DNA of 64,000 nucleotides from Baylisascaris procyonis (GCA_037389465.1 JAZARR010000082.1:6064501-6128500), one strand, 5' to 3'. Shown: positions 50,840 through 62,499, numbered from the stretch's first letter. Notes: generated from the sequence alone by a model not told the origin. A program made the numbers and translations.

Positions 50840-53060
50840 AGTGACTTGTTGATCTCGGCTCATATAATTGACTTATTTGCTAATTCGGCATTTCTAAACG
50901 CCCATAAGTGATCATCGAATCCGATTTGGAGATTGGAGAATGACATAGTTTTCGATTGGGCTGAATGAAAAGATATTTTCTGGATTCATTCGTTGAATTA
51001 GGAAAATAATTCCGGATAGCGTCTGGCCAAAATAGGTCATCTTATTAACAAAATATCACCAGATAAAGTTCATATTAATAAAGTTCATTTACAAAAGTTC
51101 ATATTAAAAAGTAGGAATATGTGGAATTTCCCTCTTTCAGAGTCAATTCTTAACAATGAAAGATAAACATTTCCTTTGCAATGAATATTCTAGTATAGAG
51201 ACTTAGTGAAGGACAATTCCTGTGAGGGAAGCAACAATCTTAATACATTTCACATCAAGGATTTCTTTCATAGAACGTCCTTCATCCAGAAATTGTTCGG
51301 AGATATTGCGTGATCGATGTCAGTAAATTGCCTTTTTCATAATAACAGCAAATTTGAAAATAAAGGAGGATATCATTGGCGAATTTCAAGTTGTGAAAAT
51401 TTTTTGGCTTTTCACTAAGCTAGGTAATTCAAATTGCAAAAATCAACTCACAGATGATAACAACTGCCGAAATTTCGTTCTTTTTAAGATAGAACAACGT
51501 ATAAGCATTACGAGCTGTTTCGTCGCTATTATTGAAACTTTTGATTACTTTACAAACAGCGACAGTGACATCGAATTTCTATCCATAGCGTTTGACGTTT
51601 GAACAACTGTTGGCCAATACAGCATCAAGAACTAAATTCGATAATTAAAATGAAATCAATAAATAATTTTTCTCTGCCTTAGACAATAACATCGAGTAGA
51701 ATGTATTCAACAAAATTGAGAAATATCACTCCAATCACCAAATCGATATGCCTCGATCGACATGTTTGCCTGATTGAATTACTGCCTGAGGTACTGAAAG
51801 TCATACTCGTTAGAGGCGAAATTTGATCGACTTCTCTAAGCACTATTGTAAACCGTTCGAATAGTTCGTCAAAATAGAAGTTTCTTACGTGATCGCAATT
51901 TAGAGTACAAAAATTCTCGTTCGGATGTAACCCATCAAAATTTATATGGCAGCCTCAAATGTTTTCGATCTATCAATGCAAATTTTACTTATAAGAACAA
52001 GCCAGCATGCTACTGTTCAGGCTGAGAATAACTTTCACAACAAATCTTCTTCACACTTAACCTGGAGTGGAAAAAACTTCCTTTTGAGAAAATGCTATGA
52101 GCACTCAGAATTATTATCGCAAAAAAAGGAAAATAAGTTAAGCTTAAGCAGCCTATTCAAGAAATGTTAAAAATGCTTTTCATAGAAATGCTCAAAATAA
52201 CACAATAATGATTTTATCAAGCAATTTAGGCGTCAATAAAAAAGAAATCATTCATCAACGGCGCTTACAGCTCTCCTTAGTGATCTTACAGCGACGATCC
52301 TAAAAACATACTTCCATTTAGGGGGGAAGCAAACAAAACGTAGTCCAATCGATTGTCAAATCTCATCACTTCGACCATACGTAGATTTCTTTTCGCATTC
52401 ATAAACGAAGTAATTACTATCACAAATCATTTACCAAGCACAATATGAGTGTTGCTCTTGGATCTGTCCTAATATCGACATACAAAAATGTTGTTGATCC
52501 TGATCTTGACAATAAAAATCACAGCAACGATTAAATGCTCCACAGTTTTTCAAACCGGCCTGAATTCATGCAATCATGAGGCAAAGAACAAGTTGAAGTA
52601 GTCGAATTATCAATTAACACCAACTTTAAGGTTAAAAGTCGTCTATTTCCGAACTATATTCAAGCTATCAATAATTAGAACTCAGCGAGAGTCTCAAGTA
52701 CCCATATAACCTCTGACCTACTTCATTTAATCGACGTAAAATAACTTGAACACATAGTGACATTTAGCTACAGCATCGCTGAGCAAAGGATTGAACATAT
52801 CAGAACTAATGAAGATTCAAGCAAGTAGGAAAAATAAAATCTTAGATGACTAAAACTTTATACTCTATCTAGATTATGATCCTCAATATTTCCACACATG
52901 AAAAGATAGAAAAGACAACATTTGTCATAAAATACATTTTGAAACAACGTTCTTGTGATTTTACATCTACTATAGAAAAAATGGGAATCAATCAATAATA
53001 ATAGTTATTACTATGGAAAAAGGTGAGCCATGATCTCGTAAATTACGATAGATGGTAAAA
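50840..53060. other. Non-coding or unresolved stretch
   Basis: No convincing exon. Plus frames at 51354-51602 and 51946-52170 are 74-82 codons long, without domains or good flanking splice sites. Confidence 0.3.
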
Positions 53061-53065
53061 TATAG

Positions 53066-53308
53066 CTAATTTTTGGATGGATAGGAGCACAGCTGCAAGA
53101 GTTTTGCATCACAATAGAGAAACGCTTCAAAAGGAAATTAGACATGCGAATAATGCGGATTTATGTGTATAACATATATTACCTTTTGAATGCAATTGCT
53201 ATTAATATCGATAGCATGCTGCTCAACGTCAGTAGCGTCAACGAATAATGAAAGAAGAAATAAAATCCATAAAATTGTTGATGAAGAATAACTGCAAAAG
53301 GTGTACAT
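53066..53308 (-). CDS. Putative 50-residue secreted peptide
   Basis: Two exons join in phase 0 on the minus strand: 53308-53183 (donor AAG|GTAATA) and 53092-53066 (acceptor CTTGCAG, stop TAG). The N terminus is a textbook signal peptide (STILWILFLLSLFVDA, predicted cleavage after residue 25). The mature part is only about 25 residues, with two cysteines (NCIQKLCSYPSKN at the end). Spacing and splice sites are good, but such a short second exon could be chance. No family recognised. Its ATG is 10 bp from the ATG of the divergent gene at 53319. Confidence 0.38.
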
Positions 53309-53318
53309 AATAGGTGAA

Positions 53319-53783
53319 ATGTTGTACAATCTACGCGGTCGTCAGTCAACCGGCTGGATGGAAGGAAATAAAAGATCAAAAAACTTGATTTTACCATTTC
53401 GTCATCCTTTCGTTAACTCGCTCAACACTCCCACGATCGAACCGTTCATTATTATGTTTCTGATGTATCATATAATAAGTGTATTTTAAATACTATCGGA
53501 GTAGACGTACAAAACAAGTCGTGAAATTGAAAATATAACTTGCATCGAGCTTTTTTGTCGCTTGCCAACTCTTTCAGGTATTGAGTTTCGACTCTTGTGT
53601 AGTTTCAGCCCGAAGTGGATTAAAAATTCCTTGTTTTTATTTAGAGTGTTGGAAGAGTTGATTGGAAAGAACAGCTCGAAGGTGAGATCTGATCTACATG
53701 CATTTATGAGATTGAGGTTTGAATTGAATTATTTGGAATCTAAAGATGCCCATCACTTATTAGAATTCTGCAAACAAAATTAA
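53319..53783 (+). CDS. Small two-exon protein, possibly LYR-like
   Basis: Exons 53319-53478 and 53578-53783 join in phase 1 (A|GTGTAT to CTTTCAG|GT), giving 121 residues. The second half is predicted helical. It contains SLFLFRVLEEL followed about 20 residues later by FMRLRFELN and HHLLEFC, a spacing reminiscent of the Complex1_LYR fold (LYR, then R-x-E-F-R/K-x-N). However, the tripeptide is LFR rather than LYR, so the family call is tentative. The N-terminal half has no recognised feature. An ATTAAA overlaps the stop region. Stop codons of this gene and of the minus-strand gene at 53831 are 47 bp apart. Confidence 0.45.
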
Positions 53784-53830
53784 ATTTTTATGCCTTCTCT
53801 TAATAACTTATAAACTCCTGAATTTCTGAG

Positions 53831-55288
53831 TCAACCAATTTGGGCTAACTGTGCCAAGCGATCATTTAGAGTCGCCTGTGAAAAGTGTTGAACTTTCAAG
53901 CATTACCTGTGGACGATCGAATGCATCGTCAGGGTCTTTGAAAGCTTCACATTGTGTTTGCCCGCAAACCGCGTTCCTGCGTTTGCACAAATCCCATCAT
54001 ATTGGCATTTACGTGACACAATAACTATCAATTTCTTCCGATTGCGTTTTGCGAAGGAATAATTTATGATTCTTGTCCCACCGTGTGTATTTGCCTGCAA
54101 TATTCACATAACTTTTAGTAATCACATTTGTGCTTGATTATAAAAAGCATAGAATGAGCTCGAAGGCTTATCGTTACCTCTCAAAACACTACTTCACGGG
54201 GGCCAAGTAACATATTCGTTACAGGTAATGGTCAGACTAGCATAACTTTTTGGCGGACGGTATAACAGCGTCCCCTATTTCTTCGGACGGGCATAAGGCA
54301 CATTGCCTCCTTCCAACGATTTATTAACAACTACGTCGCCACAATATCGTTGCGCATTCTAATTGCATTTAGGTGTGATGATAAAAATTATCCACAAACC
54401 ATATTTGCATGATTAACCTTCAGATCCATTCAGATGGTAAACAGTATTTCAGTGAGGAAAAGGAAGAGAAAGAAAAAAGAAGCATCAAGATCGATTCACC
54501 AGCAATGAACAGGACAGAGTAACGTAAGTGAACTTGATTTCTTTCTTTTTAGCAATATCAGCTAAGCTTTTTGCAAAGTTCGCCTTTTTGAACTTATAAA
54601 GCAGAAAACATAACGTATGAATCTCTATCGACTTGTAATTTGATCGGAATAGAAAAAAAAACAATCTGGAGGCACAAACTTTACAGGCCACATCGCCTTT
54701 ATTTAATGAAGGACCAACGATCTTATTCGCGAACATCGGATGATTCAGATAAAATTTGAGCACTTTATGTGTGCGAACCTTTCCGTCTTCCTAGTTACCA
54801 CCTGAGAACCGCGTGCACTAAACAAAAACATGCATGGCAGTCGGCAACGACTGAAAACATGAGGTTGTCGACTGGGGCGTAAAAACTGCTCATCAACTAA
54901 GTGCACCACTACCACTTGTAAGTACAAATACTGAAGGCGTTACAAGCAAATAAATGCGACACTTCTCGATTGGCTAGTGGAAAACCTTTGTTAAGTACGC
55001 GTCCATTCTGCATGCATGTCACAACATTTTGAGAAACACTCTTTTTCTCGCATGTCTTAGAATATTATACTCATCAGGAACTTTATCAAATTTTTTAAAA
55101 ATTTTTTCAAAAAGATTATCAGCTTCTAGAATTTCACAGAAAGAAACTGTAAAATATTTACGAAGACGAACCTTAGAATCGAGTTCTTCCTGCTGGCAAT
55201 TATTTCATGTGTTGTCTAATTGCGCTTAAAACATGTTTGATCAATTTTCATCCTAATATTAACGAACGGAAGAAAAAAATTGTGACAT
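53831..55288 (-). CDS. Unrecognised 158-residue protein with ultra-short introns
   Basis: Six exons on the minus strand: 55288-55268 (tentative, MSQFFSS), 55192-55040, 54790-54685, 54094-54013, 53976-53907 and 53875-53831 (TGA). All five joins agree in phase (0,0,1,2,0). Exon 2 is helical and charged (ILEADNLFEKIFKKFDKV); exons 3-5 hold four cysteines (DVACKYTRWDK, SYCVTNAVCGQTQCEAF). The last exon ends LNDRLAQLAQIG. No domain was recognised; the protein lacks a signal or membrane segment and is likely intracellular. The last two introns would be only 36 and 31 nt. The exon 2 donor (AGA|GTGTTT) and the first exon are the weakest points. Codon use in every exon is gene-like, and reading through either short intron would hit a stop. 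Confidence 0.58.
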
Positions 55289-55487
55289 GGTGGGTGAAGA
55301 AAATAACACAAATACAACTTCACATATACCTGTGCATATACGCTCATTAACCATGAAATATATTAGCCAACCGTAAAGCAAATAGGAAAACTTTCGGTGA
55401 TCTAGACAGGATGTGCACTTTTATAATTGCCGCGCTCGGAAATATAGTAGCTGGAGAGGCAAATAAGCAACGGAATTTGCTCTTGAG

Positions 55488-55772
55488 TTATGACTCATGT
55501 AGTGGCCGCCACAAAAATTGATAAAATTTTCCATGAGAGTACACTTCAAACGCATTCATTATTGCCGGCTTTTTTAGTTTCTTTATCCACGGGAAGCCAA
55601 AAAAAAGAGATGTGGGCGAGAAATACTTGTGGACATCACAATGAGTTTGTCGATTAACACGAGTTGCTCCATTCAGCAACACGAACTTCACTTGACGTCT
55701 ACGTTTACCTAATGACACATCTCTTTGCACAAAATGCATTCTTTTGCAAACGAAAGTTTCGAAAAATTCCAC
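55488..55772 (-). CDS. Possible coding segment, strand uncertain
   Basis: The minus strand is open for 94 codons with ordinary codon use (KRRRQVKFVLLNGATRVN near the start) and contains a good internal donor (TTAG|GTAAAC). The plus strand is also open from an ATG at 55491 for 54 codons (MTHVVAATKIDKIF). No domain on either strand and no joined partner exon, so neither reading can be preferred. Confidence 0.2.
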   Translation of the reverse strand: MEFFETFVCKRMHFVQRDVSLGKRRRQVKFVLLNGATRVNRQTHCDVHKYFSPTSLFFGFPWIKKLKKPAIMNAFEVYSHGKFYQFLWRPLHES

Positions 55773-56104
55773 GAGTATAAAATTCTCTTACATTGAAGAA
55801 GTGTTATCCCAACTGCTACAATTATTTTTAACCGAAAGTCATCACGTTACCCTCTAATTTTTCTGTGGAAAAATCCAGAAAGATATTATTCCTCTCATTG
55901 GATACGATACTTAAACATGCAGTGATTTATGCTTATCAGGAAGCAATATCAATGCCGTAAACGCGTAGCACCTTTTCGCGATATATCTTCAACACTCGTT
56001 CGTCACGGCACATACTCGATCGAATTGATTAATGAGGCAATAGAACATCAAAACATTCGATGCTAATGGCGTAACCCTTGCAAAGCGACGGATTCAATGT
56101 GCAT

Positions 56105-56299
56105 CTATGCGAGAGCGCTCTGCTTCCTGTTAGAAGGGGATGCGGGAATGAAAAGGTCGCCATGAATGGTGGAAATCGTGAATGACGCAGCTGCTAATAC
56201 GGATGCGCCATCAATGCGGTCAGTGATCAGCTGTTGATGAGATTGTAGTGTAGGCCGTAGAGATGCTCGATGTGTTAGGCTATAGGTCACGGACAACCG
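56105..56299 (-). CDS. Terminal exon of an unrecognised minus-strand gene
   Basis: A strong acceptor (TTTTTCCTCAG) opens a 64-codon frame ending in TAG, with clear third-position bias and C-rich codons (SLTHRASLRPTLQSHQQL). Inside it a 72-nt alternative intron (TCC|GTATTA to TTCTAACAG) would give a different short end (EAERSRIDAH). Upstream exons were not found. No domain recognised. Confidence 0.33.
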   Translation of the reverse strand, partial: RLSVTYSLTHRASLRPTLQSHQQLITDRIDGASVLAAASFTISTIHGDLFIPASPSNRKQSALA

Positions 56300-56750
56300 C
56301 TGAGGAAAAACATTTTTGAGGAAGGAACATATAGCAAACAACTTTAACAGCTATGACTGCAAACTGCAAATCGCAACCCTCCGAATTATTTACAGCTATC
56401 GAAAATTTCTGCAAGGTGGCATTCATCGCACAGTATTGCATGCGCACACTTTTGCATGCGTTTTTGTTAGTTTCAGATTGCGGAATAAGAAAATTGTGGG
56501 TAAGAAAATTTGGTGAATGTAGTTTATGTCATGCATAACTTCCTAAACTTTTTTATGATTGCTCTATTCTATGAGAATTGCAGTAATTCTAGTGGCGATA
56601 ATTTTAAAAAGGTGAGATAAGTGTAGAAAGCCGCGTTAATACACCGTCTTCTGCAGATTGTGTTGTTGTAACGTTGTTCATTGCCTTATTTCTTACCGCA
56701 GATATACCTCCCACCCAAAATTTCGCCTATGTTGCCCGTAAAGACACCAA

Positions 56751-58168
56751 ATGACCGAGTTCCCTAATGCTCCAACCGTACAATTTCAACTTTTTCTCAT
56801 GCATTATTACAAATGCATGCGCCATCAGTTTCGGCCGGTTTCATTTAATCACATCCAGTCAGATGACACGCATGATTTCTATCAATACATCACTGGCGCA
56901 TTCCCTAGCATCGAACCAGGTATACAATTTTTGCTAGCTTGACGCGCTAACCACTTACCCATCGCAACGTTCCAACAAAATCGTTAGCAGTGAACAGTTG
57001 CTCAATGTGCTCTTCTATGACTGAGTGGACAATTTTGCTTCTCCTCTTATCCAACATGAGTGGCCGTGCCGGTCAAGTTGTTTTTTGTCCACGTGTTTGA
57101 AACAAGGGGGGTTAATATGAATAATAATTGATAATTAATGGTAATCAGTAATTTTAAAAAAATTAAAAATAATAATAATAAATAATCAAAAATAATTAAA
57201 GGACACAGACGATGCAGTCGTCTGTGTCCTCTGTAATAAGATTTTTTCCACAAGCTACCTGAAAAGACCCGATGCCATCACAAATGCTATACAAACTTCA
57301 CATATTCACGCAGACTTAATTTCTTTATCTTACATATAAATTTTATTTGAATTCATTGCATCGATCACGAGCTTTTCTGAGCATAACTGTGCGTATATCG
57401 CTGGGCAATCCAATAAATCCCCACTAAGAAAGCTTTTCTCCTTTCAATGATTGCAGGAGGATTTTAAGTTTTAGCAATTCTGAGAACGCATCAGTTTATT
57501 ATGTCATACTCTCTCATTTCACACTACCATCCTTCATTAATTTTATATTTTCTTCTTCCGAACGAAATTCGCCAAAAGAACATGTCCTTAGGAAATTTGT
57601 GGAGCATGACATGTTCATTAATTGCCCATTCGAGAGACTTTCAGGCCGTAAAGTGATTCATCGAAACCATGAGTTAAGTAATTTTGAGTGACATCTGTTT
57701 AGGCGCAAAATTTTAGCTACTCTAATCGAAGAAGACGCTATTAGCAGATCTTCCATAGCTCAATATTATTTTAGTTCCCAAAATGAATTTCTAGTGGAAT
57801 GGTGGTACTTCATTTGAAGTGCCATTTTTGCCACCTATGAACTGTTATTGCTCTCATTAGGAATAAGATTTTATTTTCATTTTTAAGGGGCGCTGTGATT
57901 AGTGGTTTTGTGCTGATAAAAAGATTTGAAGAATGTCGCACCAACGTCTGATCGAAACTAATCTTGTTTGTGTGCAATTTTTGGAAAAGGTTTTGAAGGC
58001 ACTCGAAGAATGAAAGAATGGTTTGTGGAATCGATAACTTCACGGCAACCTGTCATCACTGAAGCATTATCAAACATTCGCTTCAACGCAAAAAGTTTCG
58101 ATCCATCAATAATAATTCAGAGTAGAACATTATATATGAATTATGTATTAATCATAAACTATAGTTAA
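56751..58168 (+). CDS. Tentative three-exon gene, unknown product
   Basis: Phase-compatible exons 56751-56919, 57645-57677 and 57999-58168 give 123 residues. Exon 1 has strong codon bias (MHYYKCMRHQFRPVSF, then SDDTHDFYQYI) and a G|GTATAC donor. Exon 3 begins RRMKEWFVESI and is also gene-like. The middle exon has a good acceptor (ACTTTCAG) but is tiny, and the third acceptor (TTTTGAAG) is weak. A uORF and a CCGCAG acceptor lie just upstream at 56700. Exon 1 is probably real; the complete model is speculative. Confidence 0.28.
57200..57230. repeat. Perfect 13-bp inverted repeat (hairpin) in AT-rich flank
   Basis: AGGACACAGACGA and its exact reverse complement flank a 5-nt loop (TGCAG). About half G+C, set in an (AAT)n-like A/T-rich context. 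Confidence 0.95.
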
Positions 58169-58175
58169 ATCGGAG

Positions 58176-58177
<2 letters not shown>

Positions 58178-58257
<80 letters not shown>
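58178..58257. repeat. (AT)n microsatellite, 80 bp
   Basis: Uninterrupted alternating AT immediately downstream of the tentative gene ending at 58168. Confidence 0.97.
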
Positions 58258-58259
<2 letters not shown>

Positions 58260-58260
<1 letters not shown>

Positions 58261-60420
58261 TCAGAATCGTCGAATCTGCTGCGAGATTTGTTTAGGAGAG
58301 AAAGGGCAGACATGTATGATAAGCACAATGTAGTTAAAGGTGATGTTTTTAAGCGTAGGTATTAGTTCTGCTTTGCGACTGGAGCTGATATTGCCTTTGA
58401 ATTATGTTGCATTCTGAACTATGCACTAAACCTTCCTCAACCGATATTGGAAGATGCAAAATTTAGTTGACCTTCGCGGCAATCCTTTAAAGCATCTCGC
58501 AATCCATACGTCGAGATCTATCCAATTTAACATCCAGTTTTGAGAATTTATTCAAATATTCCTCCTACTATGGAGAGGACTTAAGAAAGACAAAAAATCT
58601 CTATGTTCATAAAAGAGCACACTTAGCATACGCTCGAACTGGATGTCAATATAAAGGTGGAAGAAGTGCGCAAATACTTCAACAGACAGAAATCTTGTAA
58701 TACCTTATCAATGCGAAAAAATCTTGTAATACCTACGAAAATGCTTTCTAACTTAGACTGACAAACATCTTCTTAGTGGAAACTGACCAACGTCTTCTTA
58801 GAGGCTAGCGACAGATAAGGTTGTTGCCTTCGAATTTCATCAACAACACCATAACATCTATGGGCTCCCAGAGACGAACTAAAACTATTAATTTCATAGA
58901 AGATAGTTGACTTATAGCGATATCAAAAGCATAAAACGTTCAACATAAATATGCAGGCATAACAAAGAAGCATTACAAATAAATATGATCGAGTATTTGG
59001 AGGAGAAACACTGTTATAAATCTGTTTCTGATTTAAAGCATCAGTGAAAATGCGCCTTAGTGGAGTAGCGACAAATGCATCGTATAATCGCAATACTACT
59101 TAACTTCGGTTTAGTGCATCACTGATGTACGTTGTGCATCACTCTCTGCTCGTACGTTTTTTTCTACAGGGCATGAACATAAACATTTATGATGTGTTTT
59201 GGCGCTTACCGATTCAAGCCGAATGTTATAGAGCAAATATCTTTACACATCAGGGTAATCTCTGACATTGAGGCCGAAGATACTATTTGCTTGCTATCAT
59301 GCACAGAAACATTTTTCGAATCTTTTAAAGTTCTCTGATATGTGAAATGATCAACTTAGGAGATAGAATTTCATCTTAGATTGCGCTGCTTCTATTTCTT
59401 TCCATCACACATGCAGAAGTTATTTTCGATTATCGTCCCTCCACGACGCAGCGTAGTTCTTGTTAATATCACTAAGAGAGCTGATTCAATGAGATAATTA
59501 ATAAGGAAATTTTTAGGAATGTATGATGTTCTCGAAATCATATGCCTTAATCCGTTCTATATTGAGTATGTCTACGTGCGTTGTTAATTACTTCTATATT
59601 ATTGAGTATGTTTAATCTGTTCTTTCTGTAAGTGCACCCTCTACGTATACAATGCATAATAAAGTCTATCTTGCCAGGAGATGACGTCAATGTAGATTTT
59701 ATGATAGTTTTGAGCAGTCGATAGCATTGAGTCTTCTGCTTATTTTGCATTTTGTAAAAGAAAGAAAATTTTTTAATACAGGATATTAGCAAAGTAAATC
59801 GATAAATTATAGCGCTAGCTTTCCCTTCTATTTTGTTAAATCTGATTCCAAAATTCGCTTTTTTCTAACATCTCTTATGTAATATTTGCACGATGTCTTT
59901 AAGAAGCACTCAGGGCAATGGTATGAATTGATATCAAGCTGTTAGGTGTGCGTGGGCGGCATTTTGCTCACGACAGGATCTATTTCTGGATACTTATTAG
60001 ACAACAGTCTACTCGGTAGTTAGAAAATTTCATCATGGTGAATTATAGTGCTATATTGCGTCAGACTGCAAATATCGTTTAGATGCTACAATGTATTCGC
60101 TCAATGTTTAAACTATTCTTTCATTAATTCCCTTCTCAATTTCCTTTCTCGCTCTTTTACCAAAAAGACGAATGATTTAGTGTCGCATGCCTTTCGATTT
60201 ACGTTTTGCTTTTCTTTTCAGCTATTTTTGGGTACTCCCATGGTTCATATAATTCTCTCATTTAGACCCATTTTAGATTAATTTTCGACCCATTATTGCA
60301 TGGTTCCTTACATTTGCACTCCACAAGCCCATTTATTTCTCACATCGATCTTTTAATTTCAACGGATAGGCAGAATTCAAAACCTTCTTTTTGCGTTTCG
60401 TTATTGAGATCCCCAGTTAG
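58260..60420. other. Gene-poor stretch
   Basis: No supported exon. Two short imperfect direct duplications are present (about 58688-58738, CTTGTAATACC copies, and 58757-58805, ACATCTTCTTAG copies). The 81-codon minus frame at 59792-59547 is domainless. Confidence 0.35.
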
Positions 60421-60596
60421 TTGAGCGCATCAAAAGTTCAACATTCTCGAAGAATTTTTACTCTAAAATATTGCAATCGATGCTCTGGATTACATCGTTG
60501 GAGATTGGACCGGAATTACAATCTGAAAGGCTTCGTGTTGCACAACGATCGCAGCTATTAGCAGTCAACTCTGATGCTGTCCACGTAACCTGTTGA
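60421..60596 (+). CDS. Possible plus-strand exon
   Basis: After an acceptor (CCCAGTTAG) the frame is open for 57 codons to TGA with good codon use (ATG at 60479 begins MLWITSLEIGPELQSERL). A CAC|GTAACC donor lies just before the stop. Another frame over the same bases is open too, and the segment continues as a GC-richer open region to about 60790. No domain recognised and no partner exon assigned. Confidence 0.22.
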
Positions 60597-61249
60597 AGCT
60601 CGAGGCTTTGGCTGTCGGCAATATCAATATACCGCTTATGAGCCCACGGATTGCTTCTTTTATCATCCGAAGGCTTTTATCATTAAGAGCGAACGAGTCC
60701 AAGCTTTTCCGTTCACCTGAAAACACTTCGCAGGTAGTGGCAATAAGGCCACAGACACCTAATTCCCACCCGGTTCATTCAGTTTTCGAGTAGCTCCAGA
60801 ACAGAATGATTTAAGAAATGTGAGGAACATGAAAACCTGTATTCGCAGAAAAATTAGAAGTGTCCCAACAAAATTAGAAGAAGGCCGTTAAAAATGAACA
60901 TAGAAATGACTGCGTTGTTAAGCGGTGAAATATTGCCTCCTTTTAAATGAATATAGCCAGCAAACTTGCCGTGGATAGCCAATAAAATCCACAAAACTGT
61001 GAAAAACTGCTTTGAAGCGTTTTAAAGTTAAATTATCGAGCCTACCGACCACGGGAAGGGATAATCGATGCGTTGCAAAGACTATACGAATTGATTCGTA
61101 TATAAGTGAGCTTTACAAAACTCTTACAATCTGTTATTACTGCTGTCGAATGGAGACTGATTTTTCATATTGCAAGCGCATAATGTGTGAATCGAACGTC
61201 ACAAAAATATTTTTTTTTAATTAACGACTAATGGTGCATAATTAACTAT

Positions 61250-61259
61250 GAAATTGCAG
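61250..61259 (+). promoter_or_regulatory. Candidate trans-splice acceptor directly before an ATG
   Basis: GAAATTGCAG is followed immediately by the ATG at 61260, a placement common for spliced-leader addition in nematodes. Confidence 0.4.
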
Positions 61260-61916
61260 ATGAAACCCTTCACAGTAGCTTTACTATTCGTTCTATTGGA
61301 CTCTACTGCATCATTTTATATGCTTGCAGCACCTGGCCGACTCTATAGACTCCGTGATGAATCGGTATGTTATTTAGTAATATGCGCATTTTATTATCAA
61401 CGCGTATTTAAAACTATTTAAGTGAAACATTTAATGAACTTTTTGTGTTTGCAGTTTTACTTGGGGGGAGGGTGAATTTAGTGACTCAGCATACGTAGTG
61501 AAGAAGTGAGCTAAGGAGGTTGTAGATTGTGGCTGAGAGTCACTGCACCTCCCTCAAATGGAGCATATTTCAGCGATTGTGCTCGCAAGTTACTCCTCAG
61601 AAAGATACAGATATGAGGAAAGCTTGTTTGGATAAAATAGTACTCAGATTATTTAAAAAAGACCTCCTTGACTTTAATACTATTGTTTCAGATGCCGGCA
61701 TTCCCTCATGGACGACATGGACGCTCAGAACAGACACATCGAGAGTTGCATGCAACAGATGATCCATTATGGCTTGCTGATTTCAATAATCAACATATGA
61801 AACCCAGCGAGCTCAACGGGTTATTTTTTTCGTCGCGCTTTCCCACACATAGGAAAAAACTTCTGGAAATTTTTGCATATAAATATGGCAATCTCCATAT
61901 GCACATTGAAGCATAG
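61260..61916 (+). CDS. Putative secreted 131-residue protein
   Basis: Three phase-0 exons: 61260-61364 (donor TCG|GTATGT), 61574-61639 (acceptor ATTTCAG, donor ATA|GTACTC) and 61692-61916 (acceptor TGTTTCAG, stop TAG). A signal peptide is clear (MKPFTVALLFVLLDSTAS). The mature chain has two cysteines 15 residues apart (LCSQV, KACLDK), a His/Gly/Arg stretch (FPHGRHGRSEQ) and a basic C-terminal third. The second intron is 52 nt. Because all introns are phase 0, exon 2 could be skipped without a frame change. No family recognised; a peptide precursor is possible but no canonical amidation/cleavage repeats are seen. Confidence 0.52.
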
Positions 61917-62259
61917 CAGTATTACCAAGAAAGCCTATCTATCGCAGTGATGAAGAGCATAATTTTTGGAAAGTGAATTCGCGTTTTCGAATGCTTCAAT
62001 GAATTCGTATGGTGAGTACAGATGGGCTTTTTGATGGAAGGGAAGAAAATGAGTTAAATTAAGAGGGGGTTCTAATTGTGACTGCATTACAGGTGTCTCA
62101 AATATTAGAAAAATAGGTCTTGATTGAGTGAGATGAGATGACATTATCAAGTGCACCATAAGCGTTACATGTGAAAATAAGAAACCATCAGTGATAGAGA
62201 AATTTTTGAATTTTTTCTCACCGGAAGCTTCTGAACGGGAAAATATTTCCCTCATATTT

Positions 62260-62497
62260 TCAGCTTTTCTCATCCATTTCGTTTTTGACTAACGCCAAAA
62301 TTCGAGTCATTTTTATTGTTTTGCTTACAAGCATTGCACACCTGCAATTTCAGCCATCAAATGATATCAAAAGTAATCTTTCATACAATTTATCAATGTT
62401 CGAAAATTCTATTTCTTGCAACTTAGATGAACACATTTTTCTTCAGGAAAAACTGTTATCACTAGGAAAATTTTTAGAATATATTTATGATGCTTAG
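62260..62497 (+). CDS. Possible terminal exon, unknown product
   Basis: Two nested acceptors (ATTTTCAG near 62259 and AATTTCAG ending 62353) open the same frame, which runs to TAG at 62497. The 3' part (PSNDIKSNLSYNLSMFENS) is Ser/Asn-rich. Its join to the upstream secreted-protein gene is not in phase, so it would belong to another transcript. Confidence 0.22.
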
Positions 62498-62499
62498 TC

